The notes: generated by a model not told the origin, from the letters alone. Shown: positions 1 to 5,939, counted from the first letter of the stretch. The stretch: 8,282 nucleotides of DNA from Acholeplasmataceae bacterium (GCA_012840905.1 DUVT01000283.1:1-8282); one strand, 5' to 3'. Translations and numbers: made by a program.

Positions 1-573
1 AAAATACATGCCAACAATATTATCAAACCTTGTATCAAAGTGAGTACTACCTTGTTTAGTTGTTTTTATGCCTCTTGGGTCTTTTGGTACATTTACATTA
101 TAGATTAAATTATATTCAAATAAATTATTGTCTTTAAAATATGCCATTATCTCATCAAAGTGTTTAATTACAACATCAAAATTATTTTCGTATGTAGAAA
201 AGGCAATTCCTCTTTTACCTAATGTTGCACCTTCACTTATTGCAGCAATGGTCCCAGAATAAAATATATCTTCACCTAAATTTAAGCCGTTATTAATTCC
301 GGAAAAAACAATATCAAAATCAAGTTTCAAGGCAAAATAAGCTGCTCTAATACAATCAGCAGGTGTTGATGAGAGTGTATATGCATCAAGCCCTAGACCT
401 AAATCGAACTTTTCTAAATTTAAGCCGTTTTTTATATCTATTGCGTGGCTTTTTGCGCTTTGTTCTTCCTTTGGCGCAACAACAGTTACATCGCCAAGAC
501 TCTTTGCTGCTTCTGCTAATTTATATATTCCTTTTGAATATATAGAATCATCATTAGTAACTAATATTTTCAT
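1..573 (-). CDS. surE: 5'/3'-nucleotidase SurE (C-terminus cut by window edge)
   Basis: SurE is a cytoplasmic, divalent-metal-dependent phosphatase that removes the phosphate from nucleoside 5'- and 3'-monophosphates; some members also trim short polyphosphate. I translated this frame by hand: 191 codons are open to the left edge, against about 250 for a full SurE, so the C-terminal part lies outside. The N-terminus reads MKILVTNDDS with the metal-binding Asp8 and Asp9. Ser39 sits in VVAPKEEQSA where the family serine ligand is expected. STPADC (69-74) and SGINNGLNLG (91-100), with the metal-ligand Asn at 94, follow, then YSGTIAA (106-111). The usual NDDG motif is NDDS here. The start ATG overlaps the stop of the upstream nrnA-like gene by one base (TAATG), and AGGAG lies 7 nt upstream, so translation is probably coupled. 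It is the last visible gene of the nrnA-nrnA-surE operon. Confidence 0.96.
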   Translation of the reverse strand, partial: MKILVTNDDSIYSKGIYKLAEAAKSLGDVTVVAPKEEQSAKSHAIDIKNGLNLEKFDLGLGLDAYTLSSTPADCIRAAYFALKLDFDIVFSGINNGLNLGEDIFYSGTIAAISEGATLGKRGIAFSTYENNFDVVIKHFDEIMAYFKDNNLFEYNLIYNVNVPKDPRGIKTTKQGSTHFDTRFDNIVGMYF

Positions 574-1559
574 TAATTTACTCCTGGATTTTGTTCTTTG
601 AATACTCTTAAATGTTCATCAGCATCTTTAAGTAATGCTTTAATTTCTTTTTTATTGTTCACTGTCGCACCACTTGCTTGCATATGGCCACCACCATTAT
701 ATTTAGATGCAATCTCATTTACACCTATAAAACGGCTACGTAAGCGAACTCGCCAAATTTTATCTTTATTTTGAATAAAGAAAATCCAAATTAAACTTCC
801 CTTTATTCCTTCTAAAACATTTACTAATGCAGATGCTGCTTCATTTGTTACTTTAAATTTGTTTTGAATTCTTTTACTCATTAAAAAATATGCAACACCA
901 TTTTCAGTAACTTTGAAATTTTTATAAACATATGAAATTAGTCTTAATTCCTCAGGTTCCTTAATATAAAGGTTTGAATATATATCTTCGATATCAATTC
1001 CTGTATTTAATAATTCACCAGTAAGTCTCATTACTTCACTACCAACTCCACGATATCTAAATCTACCTGTATCAGTAACAATCCCTGTAAATAAATAACG
1101 ACTTGCTTCAGTAGTTAAGACTAACTCATCTTTAAATGTATCATAAAAATCGGTAATTATAGCACAAGTTGCTGGGAAATCAACCCTAACATAATTAATG
1201 TGTCCATAATCTTCGACTGGAATATGATGGTCAATTTTAATAATTTCTTTACCTAACATATATTTATCATTATCGATACGATCACTTGTTGCAGTATCAA
1301 CAATAATAATAAGTGAGTTTTTATATGTCTCCTCACTTACATCTTCATCTTCATTTCCTAAGAAATCTAAATAATGGCTTTTCATCCCACCAATACTATA
1401 AATTTGTTTATTAGGAAATGAATCCCTTAAGATTTGTCTTAAGCCAAGTGATGCACCCATACAGTCACCATCAGGTTTAATATGTCTTAAGATAATAATA
1501 CTATCATTTGCTTTAATTTTTTCTAAAATTTGTTGTTTTTGTTCTAAATATTCAGACAT
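573..1559 (-). CDS. DHH/DHHA1 phosphoesterase, NrnA-like (copy 1)
   Basis: A 328-residue bifunctional oligoribonuclease/pAp-phosphatase type protein. Family members degrade 2-5-nt RNAs and linear dinucleotides (pGpG, pApA) to mononucleotides, and dephosphorylate 3'-phosphoadenosine 5'-phosphate to AMP. The DHH domain shows HIKPDGD (His26, Asp30, Asp32), VDTA (Asp88), IDHH (Asp110-His111-His112) and VTDTGRFRY (Asp163). The C-terminal DHHA1 domain carries the substrate-binding GGGHMQASGA (289-298). All expected Mn2+ ligands are present, so it should be active. The start is set at ATG 1557-1559, because GAGGTGG lies 6 nt upstream of it. A TTG 15 nt further upstream, in the same frame, would place that Shine-Dalgarno inside the gene. 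It overlaps the upstream paralog by 8 nt (ATGTCTGA) and the downstream surE by 1 nt. The choice between NrnA and a related DHH subfamily cannot be settled by eye. Confidence 0.95.
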   Translation of the reverse strand: MSEYLEQKQQILEKIKANDSIIILRHIKPDGDCMGASLGLRQILRDSFPNKQIYSIGGMKSHYLDFLGNEDEDVSEETYKNSLIIIVDTATSDRIDNDKYMLGKEIIKIDHHIPVEDYGHINYVRVDFPATCAIITDFYDTFKDELVLTTEASRYLFTGIVTDTGRFRYRGVGSEVMRLTGELLNTGIDIEDIYSNLYIKEPEELRLISYVYKNFKVTENGVAYFLMSKRIQNKFKVTNEAASALVNVLEGIKGSLIWIFFIQNKDKIWRVRLRSRFIGVNEIASKYNGGGHMQASGATVNNKKEIKALLKDADEHLRVFKEQNPGVN

Positions 1560-2499
1560 TTTGTTCCACCTCAATTAATCTATCTAAATCTTCAAGCATT
1601 CTTCTTGCTTCATCAAAGTCTTTAAGACTTGCGCCGCTCGCCATTAAGTGACCGCCACCACCGTATTTCACAGCAATTTGGTTAATATTGTACTTACTAG
1701 AACGAAGTTCAGCTACAACTACATTATTTGCTTCATCTTCTGTGAAGTTTACCCAAATATCTATTCCCTTAATCCCACTCATTGTATTTACCATTCCTCT
1801 AGATACTATAAAAAAATCAACATCAAGTTCTTTTAATTCTTCTTTTGTAGTCATAATATATGCAACATTGTTCTTTGTAAGTTTAAACTTTAAAGTAAAC
1901 ATACTTCTAAGTCTCACTACTTTTAAATCTTCTTCATAGAGTTTATTATAAATATCAGTAATTTTAAAATTAGTTTCTAATAGTTTACTTGCAATTTGAA
2001 AAGTTTTTGGAGTAACTGAGTCATAGCGAAAACGACCACTATCAGTTACAATCCCTGTAAATAGTGCTTTTGCAGCATCTATTGAAATTTTTAAATCTAA
2101 TTTAAATAATATATTACTAACAAGGGATGCACAACTTTCATAAGTTGTATCAACTATTTCAAGATCCCCAAATGAATTTCTTTGTAAGTGGTGATCAATT
2201 TTTATTATAAAATCACCTAGTTTATATCTTTCATCACTAATCATTACTTCCTCAGGTGTATCTAATACAAATACTAATGCACCTTTGTATATATCATCAG
2301 TAATATTATCTAACGCTCCAATAAAACTTAAACGTTCGCTTATATCACCTACAGCATATACTTCCTTATTTGGATAATTATCTTTTAGTGCGTACTTTAA
2401 GCCAAGTTGACTACCTAAAGCATCGCCATCAGGTCTTGAGTGACGATGAATAATAATTTTATCATATTTTAAAATAGCATCTTTAGTTTTGTTATACAT
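1552..2499 (-). CDS. DHH/DHHA1 phosphoesterase, NrnA-like (copy 2)
   Basis: A 315-residue paralog of the downstream gene, with the same fold order: a DHH domain, then DHHA1. Visible catalytic motifs are HSRPDGD (His20, Asp24, Asp26), VLDT (Asp80), IDHH (Asp102-His103-His104), VTDSGRFRY (Asp153) and GGGGHLMASGA (280-290). The ligand set is complete, so a nanoRNA/dinucleotide exonuclease or pAp phosphatase activity is expected. It is the first gene of the minus-strand operon. An AGGAG lies 12 nt before ATG, which is a long spacing, though an AGAAG-like stretch sits nearer. It ends with TGA inside the start region of copy 1. The two copies align along their whole length but differ at many positions, so the duplication looks old rather than recent. 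Mollicutes commonly keep two NrnA-family paralogs; here they are side by side. Confidence 0.95.
   Translation of the reverse strand: MYNKTKDAILKYDKIIIHRHSRPDGDALGSQLGLKYALKDNYPNKEVYAVGDISERLSFIGALDNITDDIYKGALVFVLDTPEEVMISDERYKLGDFIIKIDHHLQRNSFGDLEIVDTTYESCASLVSNILFKLDLKISIDAAKALFTGIVTDSGRFRYDSVTPKTFQIASKLLETNFKITDIYNKLYEEDLKVVRLRSMFTLKFKLTKNNVAYIMTTKEELKELDVDFFIVSRGMVNTMSGIKGIDIWVNFTEDEANNVVVAELRSSKYNINQIAVKYGGGGHLMASGASLKDFDEARRMLEDLDRLIEVEQNV
1566..1572 (-). promoter_or_regulatory. Shine-Dalgarno deciding the start of nrnA-like copy 1
   Basis: On the minus strand GAGGTGG stands 6 nt before ATG 1557-1559. It matches the anti-Shine-Dalgarno core well. The competing TTG start at 1572-1574 overlaps this site and has no comparable site at a proper distance. 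The element lies inside the end of the upstream nrnA-like reading frame. Confidence 0.8.
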
Positions 2500-2543
2500 G
2501 TTTTTCTACTTCTCCTACAATTCATACTTTATTTTATTATTAT

Positions 2544-2552
2544 ATTATAACA
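2544..2552 (-). promoter_or_regulatory. Extended -10 promoter of the nrnA-nrnA-surE operon
   Basis: On the minus strand the sequence TGTTATAAT is a perfect extended -10 (TGn followed by TATAAT), placed about 45 nt upstream of the first operon ATG at 2499. No good -35 hexamer is visible 16-18 nt further upstream; the TG extension would compensate for that. The expected transcript start is near 2537. It is the best sigma-A-type promoter in the 132-bp divergent gap with cwlJ. Confidence 0.65.
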
Positions 2553-2571
2553 CAATTTTTAATATTTAAAG

Positions 2572-2596
2572 ATATTTTATATTTTTATCATAAAAC
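2572..2596 (+). promoter_or_regulatory. Candidate sporulation (sigma-E-like) promoter of cwlJ-gerQ
   Basis: ATATT at 2572-2576 and CATAAAAC at 2589-2596 resemble the -35 core and the -10 (CATACAAT-like, 6 of 8 matches) of Bacillus sigma-E promoters. The 12-nt spacer is one or two bases short of usual. It would give a leader of about 30 nt before ATG 2632. In Bacillus cwlJ and gerQ are mother-cell (sigma-E) genes, which motivates this reading. The region is so AT-rich that chance matches are likely. Confidence 0.25.
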
Positions 2597-2631
2597 CAAA
2601 CATAAAACATATTATTTAATGGGGTGAAGCC

Positions 2632-3051
2632 ATGGCTGTAATTAAATATAATGAAGCAGAAGTAAAACTACTAGTACGACTAATAAGAGCAGAAGCTGAA
2701 AGCGAAGGCGTTCAAGGGATGCTAATGGTCGGTAATGTTGGGGTAAATCGCGTTCGTGCTAATTGTCTTGATTTCGTAGATATTAGAACAATAACCCAAA
2801 TGGTTTTCCAAAGACCAGGTGGGTTTGAAGCAACTTTGGTTGGTTACTTCTACCAAGCAGCAAGAGAAAGTGAAATCAGATTAGCAAGAAGAGTAATCAA
2901 AGGGGAAAGATTTGAACCAGCATCTAGAGCTCTTTGGTTTTATAATGCATTTGAAGATGCTTGTCGCCCACAATGGTTCGGTCAATGGAATACCGGACGA
3001 TTTAAAGCACATTGTTTTTATGCCCCTGTAGAAAGCGAAAATTGTTATTAG
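2632..3051 (+). CDS. cwlJ: Spore cortex-lytic cell wall hydrolase CwlJ
   Basis: A 139-residue protein formed almost entirely of the SleB/CwlJ hydrolase domain (Hydrolase_2 family). CwlJ sits in the spore coat and, when activated by Ca-dipicolinate during germination, breaks down cortex peptidoglycan containing muramic-delta-lactam. Recognisable signatures are RLIRAEAESEGVQGM (16-30), with Glu21 at the position of the catalytic glutamate, then VGNVGVNRVRANC, YFYQAAR, WFYNAFEDACRPQW and RFKAHCFYAP near the C-terminus. There is no signal peptide and no peptidoglycan-binding domain. This and the length (B. subtilis CwlJ is about 142 residues) separate it from SleB, which has both. GGGGTG lies 5 nt before the ATG. 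gerQ follows 9 nt after the stop, the same gene pair as in Bacillus. Its TGG tryptophans show standard code use. Confidence 0.95.
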   Translation: MAVIKYNEAEVKLLVRLIRAEAESEGVQGMLMVGNVGVNRVRANCLDFVDIRTITQMVFQRPGGFEATLVGYFYQAARESEIRLARRVIKGERFEPASRALWFYNAFEDACRPQWFGQWNTGRFKAHCFYAPVESENCY

Positions 3052-3055
3052 GAGG
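3050..3055 (+). promoter_or_regulatory. Strong Shine-Dalgarno of gerQ overlapping the cwlJ stop
   Basis: A perfect AGGAGG sits 5 nt before the gerQ ATG and shares two bases with the TAG stop of cwlJ (TAGGAGG). The same arrangement recurs at the serS-pepA junction. It shows that gerQ is read from the cwlJ transcript. Confidence 0.85.
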
Positions 3056-3060
3056 AAAAA

Positions 3061-3465
3061 ATGAATTTCTATCAACAACCATTTGGCATGGGTCAACAAC
3101 CTGTGTTTATCGGGCAACCAATTATGCCACAACCACAATTCATACCACAAGGTGACATGATGATGGGTCCAGGAGCAGCTCTAAATCCATTCCAACCACC
3201 AAGAGAAGAGCAATCATATGTAGAAAATATTTTAAGACTTAACATTGGTAAGGTTGCAACGGTATATATGAACTTTGAAAATAGTCAATGGGGTTCAAAA
3301 ATTTTCAAAGGTTATATTTTAGCTGCAGGTAAAGACCATCTGATCTTAAAAGACTTACAAACAGAAACTAGATATTTATTACTAATGGTATACTTACTTT
3401 ATGTTACTTTCGATGAAGAAATCGACTATGAATATCCGTTTAGAAAAAAAGAAAACAAAAAGTAA
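3061..3465 (+). CDS. gerQ: Spore coat protein GerQ
   Basis: GerQ is an inner spore-coat protein which in B. subtilis is required for CwlJ to localise to the coat, and which transglutaminase cross-links into high-mass species. This 134-residue protein has the family's two parts. The first is a low-complexity, Gln/Pro/Met-rich head (residues 1-48, with runs such as GQQP, PQPQF and DMMMGPG). The second is a conserved C-terminal domain with SYVENILRLNIGKVATVYM, FKGYILAAGKDHLIL, RYLLLMVYL, YVTFDEEIDYEYPF. The head is shorter than that of B. subtilis GerQ (about 180 residues in total). Unlike that protein it has no lysine before Lys64, although N-terminal lysines are the known cross-link sites there. 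It lies 9 nt downstream of cwlJ with a perfect Shine-Dalgarno and is followed by a hairpin terminator. Confidence 0.95.
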   Translation: MNFYQQPFGMGQQPVFIGQPIMPQPQFIPQGDMMMGPGAALNPFQPPREEQSYVENILRLNIGKVATVYMNFENSQWGSKIFKGYILAAGKDHLILKDLQTETRYLLLMVYLLYVTFDEEIDYEYPFRKKENKK

Positions 3466-3470
3466 TAATG

Positions 3471-3490
3471 AGGCTTAATAAGCCTTTTTT
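3471..3490 (+). terminator. Rho-independent terminator of cwlJ-gerQ
   Basis: AGGCTT (3471-3476), an AAT loop and AAGCCT (3480-3485) form a 6-bp hairpin, followed directly by a run of T that begins at the last stem base and continues to 3490. It starts a few bases after the gerQ stop codon, as expected for the end of that transcript. Confidence 0.85.
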
Positions 3491-3495
3491 ATTTT

Positions 3496-3524
3496 AAAAA
3501 CACTTTAAGATAACTTAAAGTGTT
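3496..3524 (-). terminator. Terminator of the Gx-family membrane protein gene
   Basis: An 11-bp perfect inverted repeat, AACACTTTAAG / CTTAAAGTGTT (3499-3509 and 3514-3524) with a 4-nt loop, is followed on the minus strand by a short T run. The stop codon of the minus-strand gene (3515-3517) lies inside the stem. On the plus strand it could act as a backup stop for gerQ, but no T run follows in that direction. Confidence 0.6.
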
Positions 3525-4045
3525 GATTTATCAAAATATGGTAAAAGTTTTAAAGTAACAACGCCTATCATTACTGAAGTAACAAGAGAAATCATAATCA
3601 TAATAGCACCATAATAAAGAATTGCATCTCCCAGTGAATAAATCAAGTTTACTACAACTAATTGTGTTACAATATGCAAGAATCCGCCAATTACACTAAT
3701 AGAAATTGGTGAGACTTTGTCTTTTAAAACTTTATGGAAGATATACATCCCAAAAAAACTCATAAATGAGGCAGCTGAACTAATAACGAAACTAATTAGG
3801 CCACCAAATAAAAGACCAGACAGTGTTACCTTTAAAGTAGTCATTATTAATGTATCTTTAAAACTAAAACGATACACTCCTATTAAGATTACAATATTTG
3901 CAAGGCCAATCTTTGCTGTGGGTAAAAAAGGGAGTACAGCTTGGGAAATCATCTTGTCAAAATAGGAAAAAATAACACTAACTGCAATTAAATTGGCAAT
4001 TAAAATTATTTTTTTTATTTGTTCATGGGAACTTGTTCTATTCAT
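3515..4045 (-). CDS. Gx transporter family membrane protein ('heptaprenyl diphosphate synthase component I')
   Basis: A 176-residue, very hydrophobic protein with about five or six predicted membrane spans (near residues 12-29, 45-60, 66-85, 87-105, 115-135 and 140-165) and a basic N-terminus. It matches the family historically labelled heptaprenyl diphosphate synthase component I (Hpre_diP_synt_I), now often called Gx transporter. The motifs are PTAKIGLANI (42-51), the glycine-rich SGLLFGGLISF (76-86), and GGFLHIVTQL (120-129) with the family His and Gln. A prenyl-synthase role is unlikely for a protein that is nearly all membrane; a small-solute transport role is inferred from the fold and the substrate is unknown. 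AGGAG lies 9 nt before the ATG. It is monocistronic, divergent from the HIT gene, and no partner such as ApbE, NusG-like or a diphosphate synthase is visible here. Confidence 0.85.
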   Translation of the reverse strand: MNRTSSHEQIKKIILIANLIAVSVIFSYFDKMISQAVLPFLPTAKIGLANIVILIGVYRFSFKDTLIMTTLKVTLSGLLFGGLISFVISSAASFMSFFGMYIFHKVLKDKVSPISISVIGGFLHIVTQLVVVNLIYSLGDAILYYGAIMIMISLVTSVMIGVVTLKLLPYFDKSTL

Positions 4046-4068
4046 TTGCTCTTTCTCCTGTTAGAATT

Positions 4069-4077
4069 ATTATAGCA
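4069..4077 (-). promoter_or_regulatory. Extended -10 promoter of the Gx-family gene
   Basis: On the minus strand TGCTATAAT is a consensus TATAAT with the TGn extension, about 24 nt upstream of the ATG at 4045. The -35 region, near 4092-4097, is weak. It is back-to-back with the promoter of the HIT gene. Confidence 0.6.
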
Positions 4078-4085
4078 TATTTTAT

Positions 4086-4114
4086 TTGCTTTTAAAAGGC
4101 TATTTTAATATAAT
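4086..4114 (+). promoter_or_regulatory. Sigma-A-type promoter of the HIT gene
   Basis: TTGCTT (4086-4091), a 17-nt spacer and a perfect TATAAT (4109-4114) form a plausible vegetative promoter. The expected transcript start, near 4121, almost coincides with the Shine-Dalgarno AGGAGGT (4121-4127). The leader would therefore be very short, about 17 nt. Confidence 0.6.
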
Positions 4115-4137
4115 TAAGGCAGGAGGTAATCGTTTTT

Positions 4138-4539
4138 ATGTGTGTATTTTGTAAAATTGTTGAAGGTGAAATACCTGCTTATAAAGTTTATGAGGATGAT
4201 GATATTTTAGCATTCTTAGATATTTCTCAAGTAACAGTCGGTCATACATTAGTCATTCCTAAAAAACACTATGAAAATATTTTTGAACTTGATGAAGAAG
4301 GTGCATCAAAATTATTTAAAGCTGTAACTAAAGTTGCAAAACAACTAAAAACTTCATTACAAATAGAAAACTTAAATATTTTAAACAATAATGGAAAACT
4401 AGCATATCAATCCGTCTTCCATTATCATATTCACTTATTACCTAGATATCAAAATGATAAATTCTCTATTAATTTTCCTACAAATAAACTAAGTGAAACT
4501 GAATTTATAGAGTTAAGAGATAAAATAGGAAAAAATTAA
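4138..4539 (+). CDS. HIT family protein (histidine triad nucleotide hydrolase)
   Basis: A 133-residue HIT-domain protein. Members of this branch hydrolyse the phosphoramidate or anhydride bond in AMP derivatives (aminoacyl-AMP, AMP-NH2, dinucleoside polyphosphates) through an adenylylated histidine. The triad reads HYHIHLL (His95, His97, His99), with His97 the expected nucleophile. Cys2, Cys5, His44 and His95 are placed as the structural zinc site common in bacterial HINT-like proteins (start MCVFCKIVEGEIP). VGHTLVIPKKH (34-44) is another family signature. The length is typical. AGGAGGT is 10 nt before ATG. The gene stands alone between a divergent membrane-protein gene and a convergent M20-like gene. 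The physiological substrate cannot be told from the sequence. Confidence 0.93.
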   Translation: MCVFCKIVEGEIPAYKVYEDDDILAFLDISQVTVGHTLVIPKKHYENIFELDEEGASKLFKAVTKVAKQLKTSLQIENLNILNNNGKLAYQSVFHYHIHLLPRYQNDKFSINFPTNKLSETEFIELRDKIGKN

Positions 4540-4570
4540 GGAAAACATTAATTTAATGTTTTCCTTTTTT
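4538..4570. terminator. Bidirectional terminator between the HIT and M20-like genes
   Basis: GGAAAACATT (4540-4549) and AATGTTTTCC (4555-4564) form a 10-bp perfect stem with a 5-nt loop, extendable by A-T pairs at the base. TTTTTT follows on the plus strand, and TT-AA-TTTTT follows on the minus strand, so it can stop both convergent genes. The stop codon of the M20-like gene (4548-4550) lies in the hairpin, at the top of the stem and in the loop. Confidence 0.85.
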
Positions 4571-5924
4571 GATTATAATTTTTTAAAATATATTGGAAAA
4601 ACTCGACACCGTAGTTTAATACTTTTGCATCGATGTATGACTTATTTTCCTTAGCAGCATTAAAAGCATCATAGTTATAGTAAAGTGGTGAAAATCTAAT
4701 TACACAATCACTAACCTTATCAAAATAACGTTTCTCTGCAATTTTTGTAACAATTACAGGTGCAATATATAAATTTTTAAAAGTATGATTAATTGCATTT
4801 TTTATTAGTTTATAACCATATGTATAAGTTCTAGTGATCCTTGAATTATCAGTTACACTTAAAATTTTATAGTCTATTTTATGTTTTTCCATTACATCAT
4901 CTAAATGAACTAAAATATCTGCAGCTTTTTCATGAGTTGATAATTCAAAAGTCATATCAACATAATATTTACCATTTTCGTTAACGATTGGGGTTGCGGA
5001 AACATTAGTTTTTAACATTTTTTCTATTTCATCATATTTGTTTTCAATAATGTTTTTAGCTTTTCTTTTGAATAAAAAAATATTATTTAAAAAGAATCGA
5101 TCTTTAAAATTCAAATCTTTTGCAATACTTCCTAAAACTCTAATTGATTTATTGTCAATTTTCATTTTAAAAAATCTTGGTTTTGTAACTTCTGTAACAA
5201 ACCTTGCTAAATTAGTTTTATTACTTGATTCAAATCTTAAGATAGTTTGACCACTGACCCCTAAACCTACTAAAGCATAATTACTTTTCATACCATAAAC
5301 TTCAGGGTCTATTATTCCTGAACCTTCTTCAATTACTAAATTGAAAAACTTACCACGTCTTAAAAATAAATCAATAATTTTTAATAAACCTTCTTTATTG
5401 GCCTCATCATCATTTGTAACTACTAATGTAAGGTCCACATCAAGCATACCATCTTTGTCTAAAACTCTTTCGACCGCTTCAAAAATTACATAAAGTAAAC
5501 TTTTACTATCAAATGTCCCATTCCCATAAATAAAATCTTCATCTATATATGCTTTTCTTTCCTCTCCTGTATAATCGATGTGTGTTGCAAAAAGTAAATT
5601 AGGTGCATTTTCTACAGGAGAATCATAAGTATAGATAGCATTACCATCTAATTTTTCTTTTTTGAAAAATTTATGGATTAACGGAAATTGTTCTTCAATC
5701 TTTTCTTTAAATTGTCTGTACCCTTCACCATCTGTAAAACTCGGTGTATCAATTTGAATCAATTCAAATAGTCTTTGTTTGTGAAGGTCTACATTTTCAG
5801 TTTCCACTATATTTATTTTCTTTGTCTTCCAGTTTTTTAGAAATAAGGCTCTTGATAATACCAAAAGAATAAAAAAGGCTATTAAAAATATTGGTATTAC
5901 ATAACTAGTTATTTGGAAAATCAT
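4548..5924 (-). CDS. Membrane-anchored M20-family peptidase homolog with altered active site
   Basis: A 458-residue protein with an N-terminal membrane anchor (about residues 5-28) followed by basic residues, then an M20 metallopeptidase-like fold. The layout resembles the Cps1/PM20D1 carboxypeptidase branch. Visible M20 landmarks are FELIQIDTPSF (53-63), ATHID (His115, Asp117), IYGNGTFDSKS with the bridging-metal Asp139, NDDE (171-174) and IEEG (Glu199). Several expected residues look changed. The DEE pair that carries the catalytic-base Glu aligns as Asp172-Asp173-Glu174. The dimer-domain GGHSS motif appears as SSNKT (233-237). The TDSRHY stretch is IAEKRYF (395-401). The C-terminal metal-binding His of the HG-NE motif falls near Lys428. 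Metal binding may be partial and peptidase activity is doubtful. AGGAGG stands 5 nt before the ATG. It is monocistronic; the substrate is unknown. Confidence 0.82.
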   Translation of the reverse strand: MIFQITSYVIPIFLIAFFILLVLSRALFLKNWKTKKINIVETENVDLHKQRLFELIQIDTPSFTDGEGYRQFKEKIEEQFPLIHKFFKKEKLDGNAIYTYDSPVENAPNLLFATHIDYTGEERKAYIDEDFIYGNGTFDSKSLLYVIFEAVERVLDKDGMLDVDLTLVVTNDDEANKEGLLKIIDLFLRRGKFFNLVIEEGSGIIDPEVYGMKSNYALVGLGVSGQTILRFESSNKTNLARFVTEVTKPRFFKMKIDNKSIRVLGSIAKDLNFKDRFFLNNIFLFKRKAKNIIENKYDEIEKMLKTNVSATPIVNENGKYYVDMTFELSTHEKAADILVHLDDVMEKHKIDYKILSVTDNSRITRTYTYGYKLIKNAINHTFKNLYIAPVIVTKIAEKRYFDKVSDCVIRFSPLYYNYDAFNAAKENKSYIDAKVLNYGVEFFQYILKNYNQKRKTLN

Positions 5925-5939
5925 GCAAGCCTCCTTTCT

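Noticed and set aside
1552..1554. TGA read as tryptophan (Mycoplasma/Spiroplasma code), suggested by the low GC
   Set aside because: This TGA ends nrnA-like copy 2 exactly at the coupled start of the next gene, and all tryptophans in conserved motifs are TGG.
1560..1574. TTG start at 1572-1574, giving a 333-residue version of nrnA-like copy 1 beginning MRWNK
   Set aside because: The extra codons are the Shine-Dalgarno (GAGGTGG) of the internal ATG at 1557-1559, so the longer start is not credible.
2608..2615. CATATTAT considered as a -10 element for cwlJ
   Set aside because: Transcription would begin at about 2622, inside the ribosome-binding site, leaving no usable leader.
2632..3051. Annotation as SleB or as a phage endolysin
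   Set aside because: There is no signal peptide or peptidoglycan-binding domain, the length is that of CwlJ, and gerQ is immediately downstream; no phage genes are present.
3499..3524. Perfect inverted repeat considered as an attachment site or mobile-element end
   Set aside because: It sits at the end of a minus-strand gene with a T run after it, there is no second copy in the window and no recombinase or transposase nearby; a terminator explains it.
3717..3965. Plus-strand 82-codon frame, and reverse frames such as 2881-3150
   Set aside because: These are antisense shadows of the Gx-family and cwlJ/gerQ genes, with no translation signals.
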